Assembly: GCA_004558205.1 (NCBI GenBank)
Contig: SFDM01000003.1
Coordinates: forward strand, 91,759-155,758
DNA from: Pyramidobacter piscolens
Lineage (GTDB): Bacteria > Synergistota > Synergistia > Synergistales > Dethiosulfovibrionaceae
Direction of reading: 5' to 3'
Length of the DNA: 64,000 nucleotides
Below the pieces are notes generated by a model. The model worked only from the letters and a program-made list of their open reading frames with translations, made no database searches and was not told the origin of the DNA. Below, piece by piece: positions 44,249 to 55,274 of the stretch. A program made the position numbers and the translations under genes. Every line of letters begins with the position of its first letter. Position 1 is the first letter of the stretch.

Positions 44249-45597
44249 TCTTCCGAATGAGACGCGGAAGCGTTATCTGTACTCTATTGGTCATACTGGC
44301 GGCCCTGTCCGTCGGCGCGGCCTTTCGGCTTTACACCCTGATGAACGCGGGTGCGGAGGAGATCAAAAAGACCATCAAATACGACAAGCAGCATGGAACG
44401 CTCAATCTGCTGGTTCTGGGACTCGACGAAGTGGAAGACATCAACCGTTCGGATACCATCATCCTGGCGCGCGTTGACATTGACAGAAAAAAGGCCTCGG
44501 TCATGTCCATCCCGCGGGACACCCGCGTATCCATCAAAGGGCAGAAGCAGCAGCAGAAACTGAATCACGCCTACGCTTTCGGCGGCCTTGACCTGCTTCG
44601 GGACACGGTCGTCAACCTGACCGGTGTCCCCGTCAATTACTACCTGATATTGAATTACGCCTCATTCCCCAAGATCGTCGACGCCGTCGGCGGCGTGGAG
44701 ATCGACGTGGCGAAGAGGATGAAATACAGCGACAAGGCCCAGAAACTGTATATCGACATCCAGCCGGGCAAACAGCACATGAACGGCGAACAGGGGCTGA
44801 AATACGTCCGTTTCCGCATGGACGCGCTGGGCGACGTGGGCAGAATGCAGCGGCAGCAGCAGTTTGCCAAGGCGTTTCTCGACAAGGTCCTGTCGCCGGC
44901 CATCCTTCCGCGGCTGCCGGAACTTATCGAACTGGTGTTGTCGGAGATCAGGACGGATATCCCCGTCAAGACGGCGATCCAGCTCGCAGGACAGCTTAAG
45001 GACATGAAAAAAAGCGATATCCGGTTCTTCACCATGCCGGGCGGCGCAGCTTATATAGGTAACGTCAGCTATTGGATTCCCGACCTTCAGACCACTTCCA
45101 CGCTCCTGAATCCCAATAGCTCACCGGCTTCGGAAAAAGAAAACCTTTCGGCTGAGAGAAGCCCCGAGCGGAAATTGCCCGACGAGAAGAAGACTGAAGA
45201 ACCGCTTTCGGAAGCGCTCCCCAAGAAGCCTCTTTCGGAGGACCAAGCGCCATCAAAGGATATGGCTTCGGTGATCGCCGCTTTCAAGGAGCCCATCGCC
45301 ATTCTGAACGGCACGGGACGGGCCGGCCTCGGCAAAGAGTTCGCCATGGTCTTCGAAAAGGCGGGCATCGAAGTGGCCTATACGGGCAACGCCAAACACA
45401 ACGATTTTCGCTACTGCATCGTCCAGTACCCGGAAGGCAAAAGCTCTGAAACGGCGTCGCGGGTTGCGGAACTGTGCGGAATTTCTCCCAACCTCGTGCG
45501 CAAGGCAAAAATTGACTACGCCGCGGCGCTTGTGCTGGGGAAGAACAACTACAAGCAGGTTATGGGCAAACTGCAATCCCTGTTTGCCGGCCGCTGA
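44245..45597 (+). CDS. LCP-family (LytR-CpsA-Psr) cell-envelope protein with LytR C-terminal domain
   Basis: A 450-residue protein with an N-terminal membrane anchor (SVICTLLVILAALSVGAAFRLYTL). The LCP domain includes NLLVLGLDEVEDINRSDTIILARVDIDRKKASVMSIPRDTRVSI and GLKYVRFRMDALGDVGRMQRQQQF, with the conserved Arg/Asp residues. A Glu/Lys/Pro linker is at about 290-340, and a C-terminal LytR_C domain starts at AILNGTGRAGLGKEF. LCP enzymes transfer glycopolymers to the wall; in a diderm with SLH proteins this may attach the polymer bound by the porin. It starts at GTG 44245 or ATG 44257. Confidence 0.9.
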   Translation: MIFRMRRGSVICTLLVILAALSVGAAFRLYTLMNAGAEEIKKTIKYDKQHGTLNLLVLGLDEVEDINRSDTIILARVDIDRKKASVMSIPRDTRVSIKGQKQQQKLNHAYAFGGLDLLRDTVVNLTGVPVNYYLILNYASFPKIVDAVGGVEIDVAKRMKYSDKAQKLYIDIQPGKQHMNGEQGLKYVRFRMDALGDVGRMQRQQQFAKAFLDKVLSPAILPRLPELIELVLSEIRTDIPVKTAIQLAGQLKDMKKSDIRFFTMPGGAAYIGNVSYWIPDLQTTSTLLNPNSSPASEKENLSAERSPERKLPDEKKTEEPLSEALPKKPLSEDQAPSKDMASVIAAFKEPIAILNGTGRAGLGKEFAMVFEKAGIEVAYTGNAKHNDFRYCIVQYPEGKSSETASRVAELCGISPNLVRKAKIDYAAALVLGKNNYKQVMGKLQSLFAGR

Positions 45598-45635
45598 TGA
45601 ACGTAATAGCCATTGGCTATAAAAGGAGCTATTTT

Positions 45636-45989
45636 ATGGAAGAAAATATAAGCCTTATTCAAAATGCTGTCGTTGAAGCGCTTCTCGCCAAGAGAGCGCT
45701 CGACGTGGCGACCATGGACGTGAGCAAGGTGACGCCCATTGCCGACAGCTTTGTCATCGCTACGGGCAACTCGGACGTTCACATGAACGCCCTGGTCAAC
45801 GCCGCGACGGACTGCCTCGACCAACATCACTGCGATTACAAGGTCGAAGGTGCCCTGAGCACCCAATGGACGCTGATCGACGCCGGCGACCTGATCATTC
45901 ACGTGTTCAGCGTCAAGGCGCGCGAGTTTTACAAGCTTGAACGCATCTGGGGCGATGTGGAGATTACAAGGCACGAAAGCCACGACTAA
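45636..45989 (+). CDS. rsfS: Ribosomal silencing factor RsfS
   Basis: A 117-residue RsfS (YbeB/Iojap) that binds L14 and blocks subunit joining in starvation. Motifs DVSKVTPIADSFVIATGNSDVHMNALV, WTLIDAGDLIIHVFSVKAREFYKLERIWGD are diagnostic. The ATG at 45636 follows AAAAGGAG; the upstream in-frame ATG lacks one. The nadD-LCP-rsfS order is typical. A terminator follows. Confidence 0.95.
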   Translation: MEENISLIQNAVVEALLAKRALDVATMDVSKVTPIADSFVIATGNSDVHMNALVNAATDCLDQHHCDYKVEGALSTQWTLIDAGDLIIHVFSVKAREFYKLERIWGDVEITRHESHD

Positions 45990-46035
45990 AAAACACCTGC
46001 CGCGAATCCCTCCAGATTCAGCGGCAGGTGTTTTT
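45988..46035 (+). terminator. Terminator after rsfS
   Basis: AAAAACACCTGCCGC (45989-46003) and GCGGCAGGTGTTTTT (46021-46035), a perfect stem with a T tract. Confidence 0.9.
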
Positions 46036-46097
46036 ATGATTTAACGGCGTCACTCGCTCGACGCGCGGCTCTGTTTCATACGATTTCTCCATTGACG

Positions 46098-46343
46098 TAC
46101 TTAATATTAAATCGAAGAGCCACGTCAAAAGATTTCAACGCAAAGGGCGCAAAGGCTCGCAAAGGAAAACCTTGAAAGACTTTTAGAAGCGCAAAATCAA
46201 TTAAAATATATAAATTTCCGTCATGCTAATTCGTTTTTTTGGTTAATAATTTAGGTCTTGTTTTTCCTTTGCGTCCTTTGCGCCCCTTCTGTTCAGCCTT
46301 TGCGTTGAAATCCTTTGATTTTGATTTTTGGTTTCGCATTAAG
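46098..46343. repeat. MITE-like inverted-repeat element
   Basis: A ~246-bp unit with 8-bp terminal inverted repeats TACTTAAT (46098-46105) and ATTAAGTA (46336-46343). Its arms are long and imperfectly complementary. Arm 1 holds GATTTCAACGCAAAG then GGGCGCAAAGG and CGCAAAGGAAAA. Arm 2 holds the same words inverted (TTTTCCTTTGCG, CCTTTGCGCCCC, CTTTGCGTTGAAATC). The centre is AT-rich and no gene is encoded. It lies between the rsfS terminator and pgsB. Confidence 0.75.
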
Positions 46344-46461
46344 TATGTGACTAGGGAATTAGTATCAACTCTTCCCGGGGCACATACACGCCTTCGGAAG
46401 CCTCCTGGAAAGTTCCGAGCGCTGGTGCGTTGATGCCGTTAAATTTTAAGGGGTGAATTTT

Positions 46462-47457
46462 ATGAAAGCTCAGTTACGCGCGGCTGTCACCGGCAGCCGC
46501 GGGAAAAGCGGCGTCGTGAGGCTGATTCACGCCGCGCTGTGCGGCTGCGGGTTAAAAGCCTACGGACGAATCACGGGAGTCGTCCCGAGGGAGCTGTCCT
46601 GCGGCGGCGAGCGTCCCATCCTGCGCCCGGGCGGCGGCAACGTGGCCGAGATGAGGTGGTGGCTAAGTTCGCTGCCAGTGGACGCCGAGGCCGTGGTCCT
46701 CGAGAACAGCGCCGTAGCGCCGGACCTTCAGGGGCTGTGCGCGCGCTGGCTGCAGCCGGATGTGACGGTACTGACCAACGTCAGGCCCGACCACGAATCG
46801 CAGTGGGGCCCCGACGAACTGAACGTGCTGAACGCTCTTTCCCATGCGCTGCCCTCGGGCGGCGCGGTGGTCCTTCCGCGCGGGCTGGCTGAAACTGAAC
46901 CAATGGAGTTTCTCGCGGAAAAGAAGAAGCTGCGGCTCCTGCCGGCCGACGCGCTTCCGGGCTTGCCGCCCCACTTGAGCGCCAACATGGGGCTGGCCCT
47001 GGAGGTCTGCCGCTTTTTTCGGCTGGACGAGGCGCTGTGCCTCGAATCGATGCGCAGGCTGCCCGCCGACTTTGCCGATTTCTGCGTGATGTCCCTGGGG
47101 ACGGGGGAGCTGGCCTTCGCCTTTTCGGCGAACGACATCGAGACCACGGAAGAGCTCTTCCGCTCCACAGGTTGGGCGCGGGAAGAGACAGGCATCCTCT
47201 TCAACCACCGTTCGGACCGAGTGGACCGCTTCCGGTGCTTTGAAGGCTGGATGGGCGGACATCCCTGGCGCGAAGCGCTGATCATCGGCGACCGGCCGCC
47301 CAAAACCCCGCTGCGGTGCGATTATTTCAACGCCGCTTCGGCCGAGGCGCTGGCGCGCAGGATCGCCGGCGCGCGCTGGCTGGGCTGCGGCAACACGGTG
47401 TACGGTCTGCCTCTGGAACTGAAACTGTCCTGTGAAGAAGGGAGCCTCTTGCTGTGA
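46462..47457 (+). CDS. PgsB/CapB-like poly-gamma-glutamate synthase (Mur-ligase fold)
   Basis: A 331-residue ATP-dependent amide ligase. It has the P-loop VTGSRGKSGVVRLIHAAL, an Arg-rich GKxxxxR form like PgsB RGKSTVTRL, and TNVRPDHESQWGPDE, the Mur-ligase/PgsB DH motif. It is shorter than Bacillus PgsB and has no N-terminal membrane helix. It begins at the ATG after AAGGGG; a GTG nine bases earlier is possible. It overlaps pgsC. The substrate, glutamate, is inferred from the PgsC/PgsW neighbours. Confidence 0.85.
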   Translation: MKAQLRAAVTGSRGKSGVVRLIHAALCGCGLKAYGRITGVVPRELSCGGERPILRPGGGNVAEMRWWLSSLPVDAEAVVLENSAVAPDLQGLCARWLQPDVTVLTNVRPDHESQWGPDELNVLNALSHALPSGGAVVLPRGLAETEPMEFLAEKKKLRLLPADALPGLPPHLSANMGLALEVCRFFRLDEALCLESMRRLPADFADFCVMSLGTGELAFAFSANDIETTEELFRSTGWAREETGILFNHRSDRVDRFRCFEGWMGGHPWREALIIGDRPPKTPLRCDYFNAASAEALARRIAGARWLGCGNTVYGLPLELKLSCEEGSLLL

Positions 47458-47891
47458 ACAATTCCATACTTTTGACCCTGGGCGTAGGGATCGCCCTGTC
47501 CATGGTCTATGACCGGCGCACCGGCTACGGCTCCGGCGGCCTGATCTCCGCGGGGCTTGCGGCGCTGTCGCTCTACAGCCCTCTGCGGGTGCTCTGCAGC
47601 GTTGCCGCGGCGCTGGTGATATGGCGCCTTTTAGACTTCGGCGTGAAACGCTGGGGGTGGTACGGGCGGTCGCGCATCGGCTGGGCCATGCTCATGGCCC
47701 TAGTGCTGCGCTGCGCCGCTGGCTTTTTTATCCAGCCCGTCTCCTGGATCGGCTGGGTCGTCCCGGGACTGGTCGCCGCGGACATGCAGCGTCAGGGAGC
47801 CGTTGAAACGCTGTCGGCGCTGGCCTCCGTGTCCGTGGCTACGGCCTTTGCGGCGGAGCTGCTGATTCAGCTTGGAGGCATGCTGTCATGA
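47454..47891 (+). CDS. PgsC/CapC-like membrane subunit of poly-gamma-glutamate synthase
   Basis: A 145-residue protein with four to five membrane helices. It carries the family words TGYGSGGLISAGLAAL and WVVPGLVAADMQRQGAVETL, close to TGxxxGGLVVPGYLAL and VPGLIANTIQRQG of Bacillus PgsC. The GTG start overlaps the pgsB-like stop and its end overlaps pgsW, so the three genes are translationally coupled. Confidence 0.88.
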   Translation: MNNSILLTLGVGIALSMVYDRRTGYGSGGLISAGLAALSLYSPLRVLCSVAAALVIWRLLDFGVKRWGWYGRSRIGWAMLMALVLRCAAGFFIQPVSWIGWVVPGLVAADMQRQGAVETLSALASVSVATAFAAELLIQLGGMLS

Positions 47892-48928
47892 AACTCTCTG
47901 AACTTAAAAATTACCGTCTCGCCCAACGGCGCGCGCTTTTGAAAAACCGCCTCCTTTTGATCTTTCTCGCCTTGGCCCTGTCGGCGCTCTGGTATTGGGG
48001 AGGACAGGGGCTTTCGCCGCAGGAGCGAAGGCTTATGGATTCGGTCAGAACCGCCCAGGCGCATCTCTACGACTGGCGCGTGAAGGGCGGCAGCGAATTC
48101 GAGCCGGCCGACGACCCTCACCGCACCGGCTTCATCGGCCTCGAGTGGAGCCCTCTCAGCACCACGCTCGGCGCTCTGCCGGCCAAGCGTTCCGCCTGTG
48201 ACCCGAGGTGGGCCGTGGTGATCCGGAGATGGATGGAAACTCTGAAGCTCCAACAGGGCGACACTGTGGCGGTGTTCTCGTCGTCGTCGTTCCCGGGAAT
48301 GGCCTTCAACGCCCTTCGTGCTTTGGAATCGCTGGGCCTTCGTCCATTGCTGGTGGTCTCTCTCGGAGCCTCGACCTGGGGCGCCAACGACCCCAAGTTT
48401 CCCTGGCCCGCCATGGAGCGTGAACTGCAGAGGGCCGGTTTTCTGCGCAGCAGCGCCTTCGCCTACACGCCCGGCGGAGAGCGTGAGACCGGCGGCGGCC
48501 TGGCCCCAGAAGTGATTGATTTTATGAAACAGGAAGCCCTAAAGAACGGCGTCCCCCTCGTCGTCAAAAGCTCTTTAGAGGAAGTGATTCAGTGGAAGAT
48601 GGCGCTGCTCAATCAGTTCCATCCTAAAGCGCTGATCAGCATCGGCGGTTCCGAAGCCAATATGGGCAGCGCCGAGGAAATTCTGAGGCTGCGCCCCGGG
48701 CTTCATGTGTCGGGAAAGGGCGGCGACGGCGTAATCGGCCGTGCCCTGGCCAAGGGATACCCTGTGGTCCACCTGCTGAACATAAAGGGCCTTGCCGCCG
48801 CGGAGGGCGTCCCCTTCGACGACGCGCCGGGCAGGATGTTCCGCGCCGGGCGCGTCGTCTGGGCCGCAGCCGCAGCGCTGGCCCTCTTTGCCGGGGTCAT
48901 GGCGGTCTACAGGCGCTGGTCCTTCTAG
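47888..48928 (+). CDS. PgsW, poly-gamma-glutamate system protein
   Basis: A 346-residue protein anchored by N- and C-terminal membrane helices (LLLIFLALALSALWYW and VVWAAAAALALFAGVMAVYR). The large domain between them contains DTVAVFSSSSFPGMAFNALRALESLGLRPLLVVSLGASTWGANDP and ISIGGSEANMGS. This matches the PgsW family reported with pgsB-pgsC in Fusobacteria and Synergistota. It ends four bases into the convergent birA stop. No CapA/PgsA or hydrolase gene follows, so the product may be short-chain or attached by other means. Confidence 0.85.
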   Translation: MKLSELKNYRLAQRRALLKNRLLLIFLALALSALWYWGGQGLSPQERRLMDSVRTAQAHLYDWRVKGGSEFEPADDPHRTGFIGLEWSPLSTTLGALPAKRSACDPRWAVVIRRWMETLKLQQGDTVAVFSSSSFPGMAFNALRALESLGLRPLLVVSLGASTWGANDPKFPWPAMERELQRAGFLRSSAFAYTPGGERETGGGLAPEVIDFMKQEALKNGVPLVVKSSLEEVIQWKMALLNQFHPKALISIGGSEANMGSAEEILRLRPGLHVSGKGGDGVIGRALAKGYPVVHLLNIKGLAAAEGVPFDDAPGRMFRAGRVVWAAAAALALFAGVMAVYRRWSF

Positions 48929-49923
48929 AGAGAAAGAACCGATTGGACGGGCTTGACGCTGACCTCGCCGGACGACAGATAGCCGTCGCGGCCGTCGGCA
49001 TAACGCACGTGCAGGCGGCACTGATCGTCGATTTCCAGAGCGCGCGCCAGTTCTTTCTCGTTTCCGTCGATGACGTATACGTCCCTTCCTTTCAGCAGAG
49101 ACCGATCCTGGTAGCCTTTCAGGAATTTCTTCTGCGTCAGGGTCCCGTAATAGCCCCAAAAGCGGCTGAGCACTTCCGCCACAAGGCGGTTTCTCGTATC
49201 GGTATCGTAGCCGCCGCCGTCGAAAACGCTGGTGACGATCGGCCGCAGCTCCTCGGGGAAGCCTCTTTCAGGCGGCCGCACGTTGATGCCGATTCCAAGC
49301 ACGGCATAGGCCAGGCCAGAGCTTTCCATGTCAAAGGCGGCTTCGGTCAGGATGCCGCAGACTTTTTTGCCGTCGCAGTACACGTCGTTGACCCATTTGA
49401 TTTTGGTTTCCCGTTCAGCGATAGCCTCAATCGCCTCCGCCACGGCCACGGCGGCGGCCGTGGTGACGTACAGAGAATCGGCCGCTGAGAAACGGGGCCG
49501 CAGAAGAAGGCTGACGTAAACGCCCGTGCCGGCAGGGGAGTAGAAAGCCCGGTTCATGCGCCCCTTTCCGGCGGTCTGCTCCTCGGCCACAAGCACGCGG
49601 CCTTCGGCGGCCCCCTTCTCAGCCATGTCCTTCAGCACTTTATTCGTCGACGTGATCGTCTTGTAAATGCTGATATCAAAAAAGGACAGTTCCTGGGGAA
49701 GATATTGGGAGATGCTCTGTGCCGAGAGCACGTCGGGTTTGGCGCTCAGGCAATATCCCCTGTGCGTCACCGCCTGAATGTAATAGCCTTCCTGCTGAAG
49801 CGTCTTCACGCTGCGCCAAACGGCGTTGCGGCTCACCGAAAGCCTCTGCGCCAGCTCTTCGCCGGACACGAAATTTCCCATGGAAGATCCCAGGGCGTGC
49901 AGCACTGCGTCTTTAATCGTCAT
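48925..49923 (-). CDS. birA: Biotin-protein ligase / biotin operon repressor
   Basis: A 332-residue bifunctional BirA. The N-terminal winged helix (FVSGEELAQRLSVSRNAVWRSVKTLQQEGYYIQAVTHRGY) is followed by the ligase domain: TSTNKVLKDMA, EEQTAGKGRMNRAFYSPAGTGVYVSLLLRP, and KWVNDVYCDGKKVCGILTE. The biotinoyl-AMP loop reads GKGRMNR instead of GRGRxGR, and KWPND is KWVND, both conservative. The start is ATG at 49923, seven bases after AGGAG. It converges on pgsW with a 4-bp overlap. Confidence 0.93.
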   Translation of the reverse strand: MTIKDAVLHALGSSMGNFVSGEELAQRLSVSRNAVWRSVKTLQQEGYYIQAVTHRGYCLSAKPDVLSAQSISQYLPQELSFFDISIYKTITSTNKVLKDMAEKGAAEGRVLVAEEQTAGKGRMNRAFYSPAGTGVYVSLLLRPRFSAADSLYVTTAAAVAVAEAIEAIAERETKIKWVNDVYCDGKKVCGILTEAAFDMESSGLAYAVLGIGINVRPPERGFPEELRPIVTSVFDGGGYDTDTRNRLVAEVLSRFWGYYGTLTQKKFLKGYQDRSLLKGRDVYVIDGNEKELARALEIDDQCRLHVRYADGRDGYLSSGEVSVKPVQSVLSL

Positions 49924-50252
49924 CTGTTTTCTCCTGTCGTCGTTCAAGGTCGAAGTTCAATGTCACTAATAATAATACGCGGTCGTGACATTGTCCAGGC
50001 CGCGCTCCATAACACAAGCAGCTCCCTTGAGAGAAAAGATTTCCCAAGGGAGCTACTTGTTTTGTATCCTTGCTGCCAAAGAGAGAGCCGGTTCAGCAGT
50101 GATACTAATTATCAATGTGCGCCCGTGAAGCGCTTTGCAGAGAGTCTCCAAGGAGACCTCAGTTGAAGAGGGACTGTGATGCCAACCAACTAACCGGGAG
50201 CGCATAGAACAGCTGAACTGCCGCTCGCGTCAATGACGCCGGTAAATTGCAA
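49924..50252. other. Intergenic region between clpB end and birA start
   Basis: Contains the hairpin AGCTCCCTTG/CAAGGGAGCT (50020-50029/50045-50054), which may serve as clpB terminator, then dispersed repeat copy A. No gene. Confidence 0.5.
50101..50219 (+). repeat. Dispersed ~100-bp intergenic repeat, copy A
   Basis: Nearly identical to copies at 54873 and 63901. Core 50101-50202, then AGAACAGCTGAACT (50206-50219), shared with copy B. Internal hairpins GTCTCC/GGAGAC and CAGTT/GACTG. No gene. Confidence 0.85.
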
Positions 50253-52862
<2,610 letters not shown>

Positions 52863-52907
52863 GAAAATCTCTCCTTTCGGATAATCACTGTTTGGTTAAC
52901 AATGGTC

Positions 52908-52936
52908 ATTATAATTGGTCAATATTGGTCAGTCAA
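52908..52936 (-). promoter_or_regulatory. clpB promoter with GGTCA direct repeats
   Basis: Leftward TTGACT (52931-52936), 17-base spacer, TATAAT (52908-52913). On the + strand GGTCAAT-ATT-GGTCAGT (52917-52933) overlaps it, similar to the CtsR heptad repeat GGTCAAA-N3-GGTCAAA. Confidence 0.7.
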
Positions 52937-53073
52937 TAGTCGGATTCATTTTTTTTAGCTTCTTTTAGAGTTTATCCTGACGGGCTCTTGACATGGTGAA
53001 CGCCTTTCGAAAGGAAGCCTCCCACACCGGGTGCTTTCGCACTTGCACTTTAGGAAATTTGGACAGGAGACAG

Positions 53074-53111
53074 GCGCAGGCCGGCAGAAATTGCTCTCTG
53101 CCGGCCTGCGC
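53074..53111 (-). terminator. Long GC hairpin after hutH
   Basis: GCGCAGGCCGGCAGA (53074-53088) and TCTGCCGGCCTGCGC (53097-53111), a perfect 15-bp stem with an 8-base loop and no U tail. Probably the hutH terminator or 3' stabiliser. Confidence 0.55.
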
Positions 53112-53124
53112 GCTGTAAAGCTGT

Positions 53125-54666
53125 TTAATTGAGTTCTCCGATGGCCGCTTCCACGGCCCTGACGAGCGCGCCGCTGCGGATCAGCTCGATGGCGTCGCAC
53201 TCCATGGGGTAGAGGAACCGATCCTTGTCGATATAGGGAACCACCTCGCGGAAAGCCCTGAAGGCCGCGTCGGTCCCTCTGCCCAGCGACAGGGGCAGTG
53301 AAAAATTGATGCCCTGGCAGGCCGACATGGCTTCGATGCCGAGGACCTTCTCCACGTTCCTCAGCACGCGGGTCGCCTTGAGCGACGCCCAATAGCCCAT
53401 GGAAACGTGGTCTTCCTGGTTGGCCGAGGTGGGAATGGAGTCCACGGAGGCGGGATGGGCTAGAGTCTTGTTTTCCGAGACCACGGCGGCTTGGGTGTAC
53501 TGGGTGATCATGAAACCGCTGTTGACGCCGCTGTCGTTGATGATAAAGGGAGGGAGGCCGTTTGAAAGGCTCTTGTCCACCATGCGGGCCGTACGGCGTT
53601 CAGAAATGCTGCCCAACTCGGCGACGGCGATGGTGAAGAAGTCCATGGGCAGCGCGATGGGCTGTCCGTGGAAGTTGCCGCCGCTCAGCACGTCCTCGGT
53701 TTCGGGGAAGATCAGCGGATTGTCGGTCACGGCGTTGATCTCCAGCTCTATCTTTTCGCGCACGTAGCCGAGGGCGTCGCGGCTGGCCCCGTGAACCTGG
53801 GGCATGCAGCGGAGAGAGTAGGCGTCCTGGACGCGGGCGCCCTTGTACTTTTCGATGATCTCGCTGCCCTCAATGAGGCGGCGGATGTTTTGCGCCACCG
53901 CGACCTGACCGGCATGAGGGCGCAGGCTGTGAGTGCGCGCGTCAAAGGCGTAAGGGACGCCGTGAAGTGCCTCGACGGAAAGGGCGCCCACGATGTCCGC
54001 CGTCTTGGCCAGCTGAAGGGCGTCGTAAAGAGCGAGCGCGCCCAGCCCAGTGAGGGCGGCGGTGCCGTTGTTCAGGGCCAGCCCTTCCTTCGGATGAAGG
54101 TGGACGGGATGCAGCCCTGAAAGCTGCATAGCCTCAAGGGCCGTCATGCGACGATCCTTGTAAAAGACATCGCCGTCGCCGAGCATGGCCGCGGCGATGT
54201 GCGAAAGAGGGCACAGGTCGCCAGAGGCACCGACCGAGCCCTGGGAGGGAACCAGGGGCGTAATCCCCAGGTTGATGAAATTGATCAGCTGAGAAAGGGT
54301 TTCCATGGTGATGCCCGAATTGCCGCAGACCAGCCCGTTCAGGCGCAGGAGCATAATGGCGCGCACCGTTTGGACGGGCAGGGGCTCGCCGACACCCACG
54401 GCGTGGCTCCTGATCAGATTTTCCTGGAGGAGCCGGGTTTTCGCGACGTCGACCTTGACGGTGGCAAGGTCGCCAAACCCCGTGGTCACGCCGTAAATAA
54501 TCCTATTGTTGGCGATCCACTTTTCAATAAGGCCGGATGCGGTGTTGATGCGCTCTATCGCCACGTCTGACAGCTCTACCTGATAATCATGGCGCGCCAC
54601 ATTGATCAGGTCTTCCAGAGTGAGGCTATGCCCATCCAGTTTTACAGTATGATTTACGCAGCTCAT
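53125..54666 (-). CDS. hutH: Histidine ammonia-lyase
   Basis: Converts histidine to urocanate and ammonia, the first step of histidine fermentation. The 513-residue protein has the MIO-forming Ala-Ser-Gly in SQGSVGASGDLCPLSHIA near residue 145. The conserved NNRIIYGVTTGFG, NFHGQP and ANQEDHVSMG are also present. The start is MSCVNHTVKLDGHSL at 54666 after GGGAG. It stands alone, without hutU, hutI or hutG next to it here. Confidence 0.96.
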   Translation of the reverse strand: MSCVNHTVKLDGHSLTLEDLINVARHDYQVELSDVAIERINTASGLIEKWIANNRIIYGVTTGFGDLATVKVDVAKTRLLQENLIRSHAVGVGEPLPVQTVRAIMLLRLNGLVCGNSGITMETLSQLINFINLGITPLVPSQGSVGASGDLCPLSHIAAAMLGDGDVFYKDRRMTALEAMQLSGLHPVHLHPKEGLALNNGTAALTGLGALALYDALQLAKTADIVGALSVEALHGVPYAFDARTHSLRPHAGQVAVAQNIRRLIEGSEIIEKYKGARVQDAYSLRCMPQVHGASRDALGYVREKIELEINAVTDNPLIFPETEDVLSGGNFHGQPIALPMDFFTIAVAELGSISERRTARMVDKSLSNGLPPFIINDSGVNSGFMITQYTQAAVVSENKTLAHPASVDSIPTSANQEDHVSMGYWASLKATRVLRNVEKVLGIEAMSACQGINFSLPLSLGRGTDAAFRAFREVVPYIDKDRFLYPMECDAIELIRSGALVRAVEAAIGELN

Positions 54667-54724
54667 ATTTTCAGCTCCCTGACAAGGAATAGACAGGCCC
54701 CTTGTTTGCCTGTCCGTTGGCCCC

Positions 54725-54753
54725 ACTTTATCAGCGAAAAAGAGAATTGTCAA
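54725..54753 (-). promoter_or_regulatory. hutH promoter
   Basis: Leftward TTGACA (54748-54753), 17-base spacer, TAAAGT (54725-54730), about 60 bases before the hutH ATG. Confidence 0.75.
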
Positions 54754-54872
54754 GTAAATAATGAATTTACCTTGCATAGCATGTCAAGTGCTTTCTCTGC
54801 GTTGAAGCATTGCTTTAGCTGAGTTTTTGAATAATTTTCCCCATCTTGCCGGGTCCTGTGGCATCGCTAACT

Positions 54873-55027
54873 GATACTAATTATCAATGTGCGCCCGTGA
54901 AGCGCTTTGCAGAGAGTCACCAAGGAGACCTCAGTTGAAGAGAAACTGTGATGCCAACCAACTAACCGGGAGCGGAAACGCCTAAGGGACCATAGCATGT
55001 TGGAAAAGGGATTAGAACAGCTGAACT
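54873..55027 (+). repeat. Dispersed ~100-bp intergenic repeat, copy B
   Basis: Core 54873-54974. It differs from copy A by a few bases: one in the first hairpin and two in the second. It has a 39-base insertion (54975-55013) before AGAACAGCTGAACT (55014-55027). No gene. Confidence 0.85.
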
Positions 55028-55043
55028 TAACGTCCGGGGCCGG

Positions 55044-55122
55044 CCCGAGGGGTCATGCAGCCGCTAAAGACTATCTCGGCCTGTTCGGCCTGCCTATACT
55101 CGCTTGATGGATACCCCTCGGG
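55044..55122 (+). other. Possible structured RNA segment downstream of repeat copy B
   Basis: CCCGAGGGGT (55044-55053) pairs with ACCCCTCGGG (55113-55122). GCAGCCG and CGGCCTGC lie nested inside as a second stem. The rest of 55123-55219 shows no gene. Confidence 0.4.
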
Positions 55123-55219
55123 TCGTCCCCTCCGTGCCCATTTTGCGTTTTTATTGCAAGGTAGTATGAAGCCCTGTCATCTCTGCCTCCATCTCGTCGG
55201 TTCTTGTCCCGTTTTCACT

Positions 55220-55266
55220 AAAAAAAGAAAGACGGGAAGACCCCCCGTGGGGAGTTTTTCCCGTCT
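55220..55266 (-). terminator. Terminator of the efflux operon
   Basis: AGACGGGAA (55230-55238) pairs with TTCCCGTCT (55258-55266), with CCCC/GGGG inside. The leftward transcript ends in CTTTTTTT. Confidence 0.85.
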
Positions 55267-55274
55267 TCGTTATT

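Noticed and set aside
50115..50206. Short open frame within the dispersed repeats (about 30 codons from ATGTGCGCCC)
   Set aside because: It stays open in all copies, but there is no ribosome site and the copies are too similar to judge selection; structured non-coding DNA is the simpler reading.
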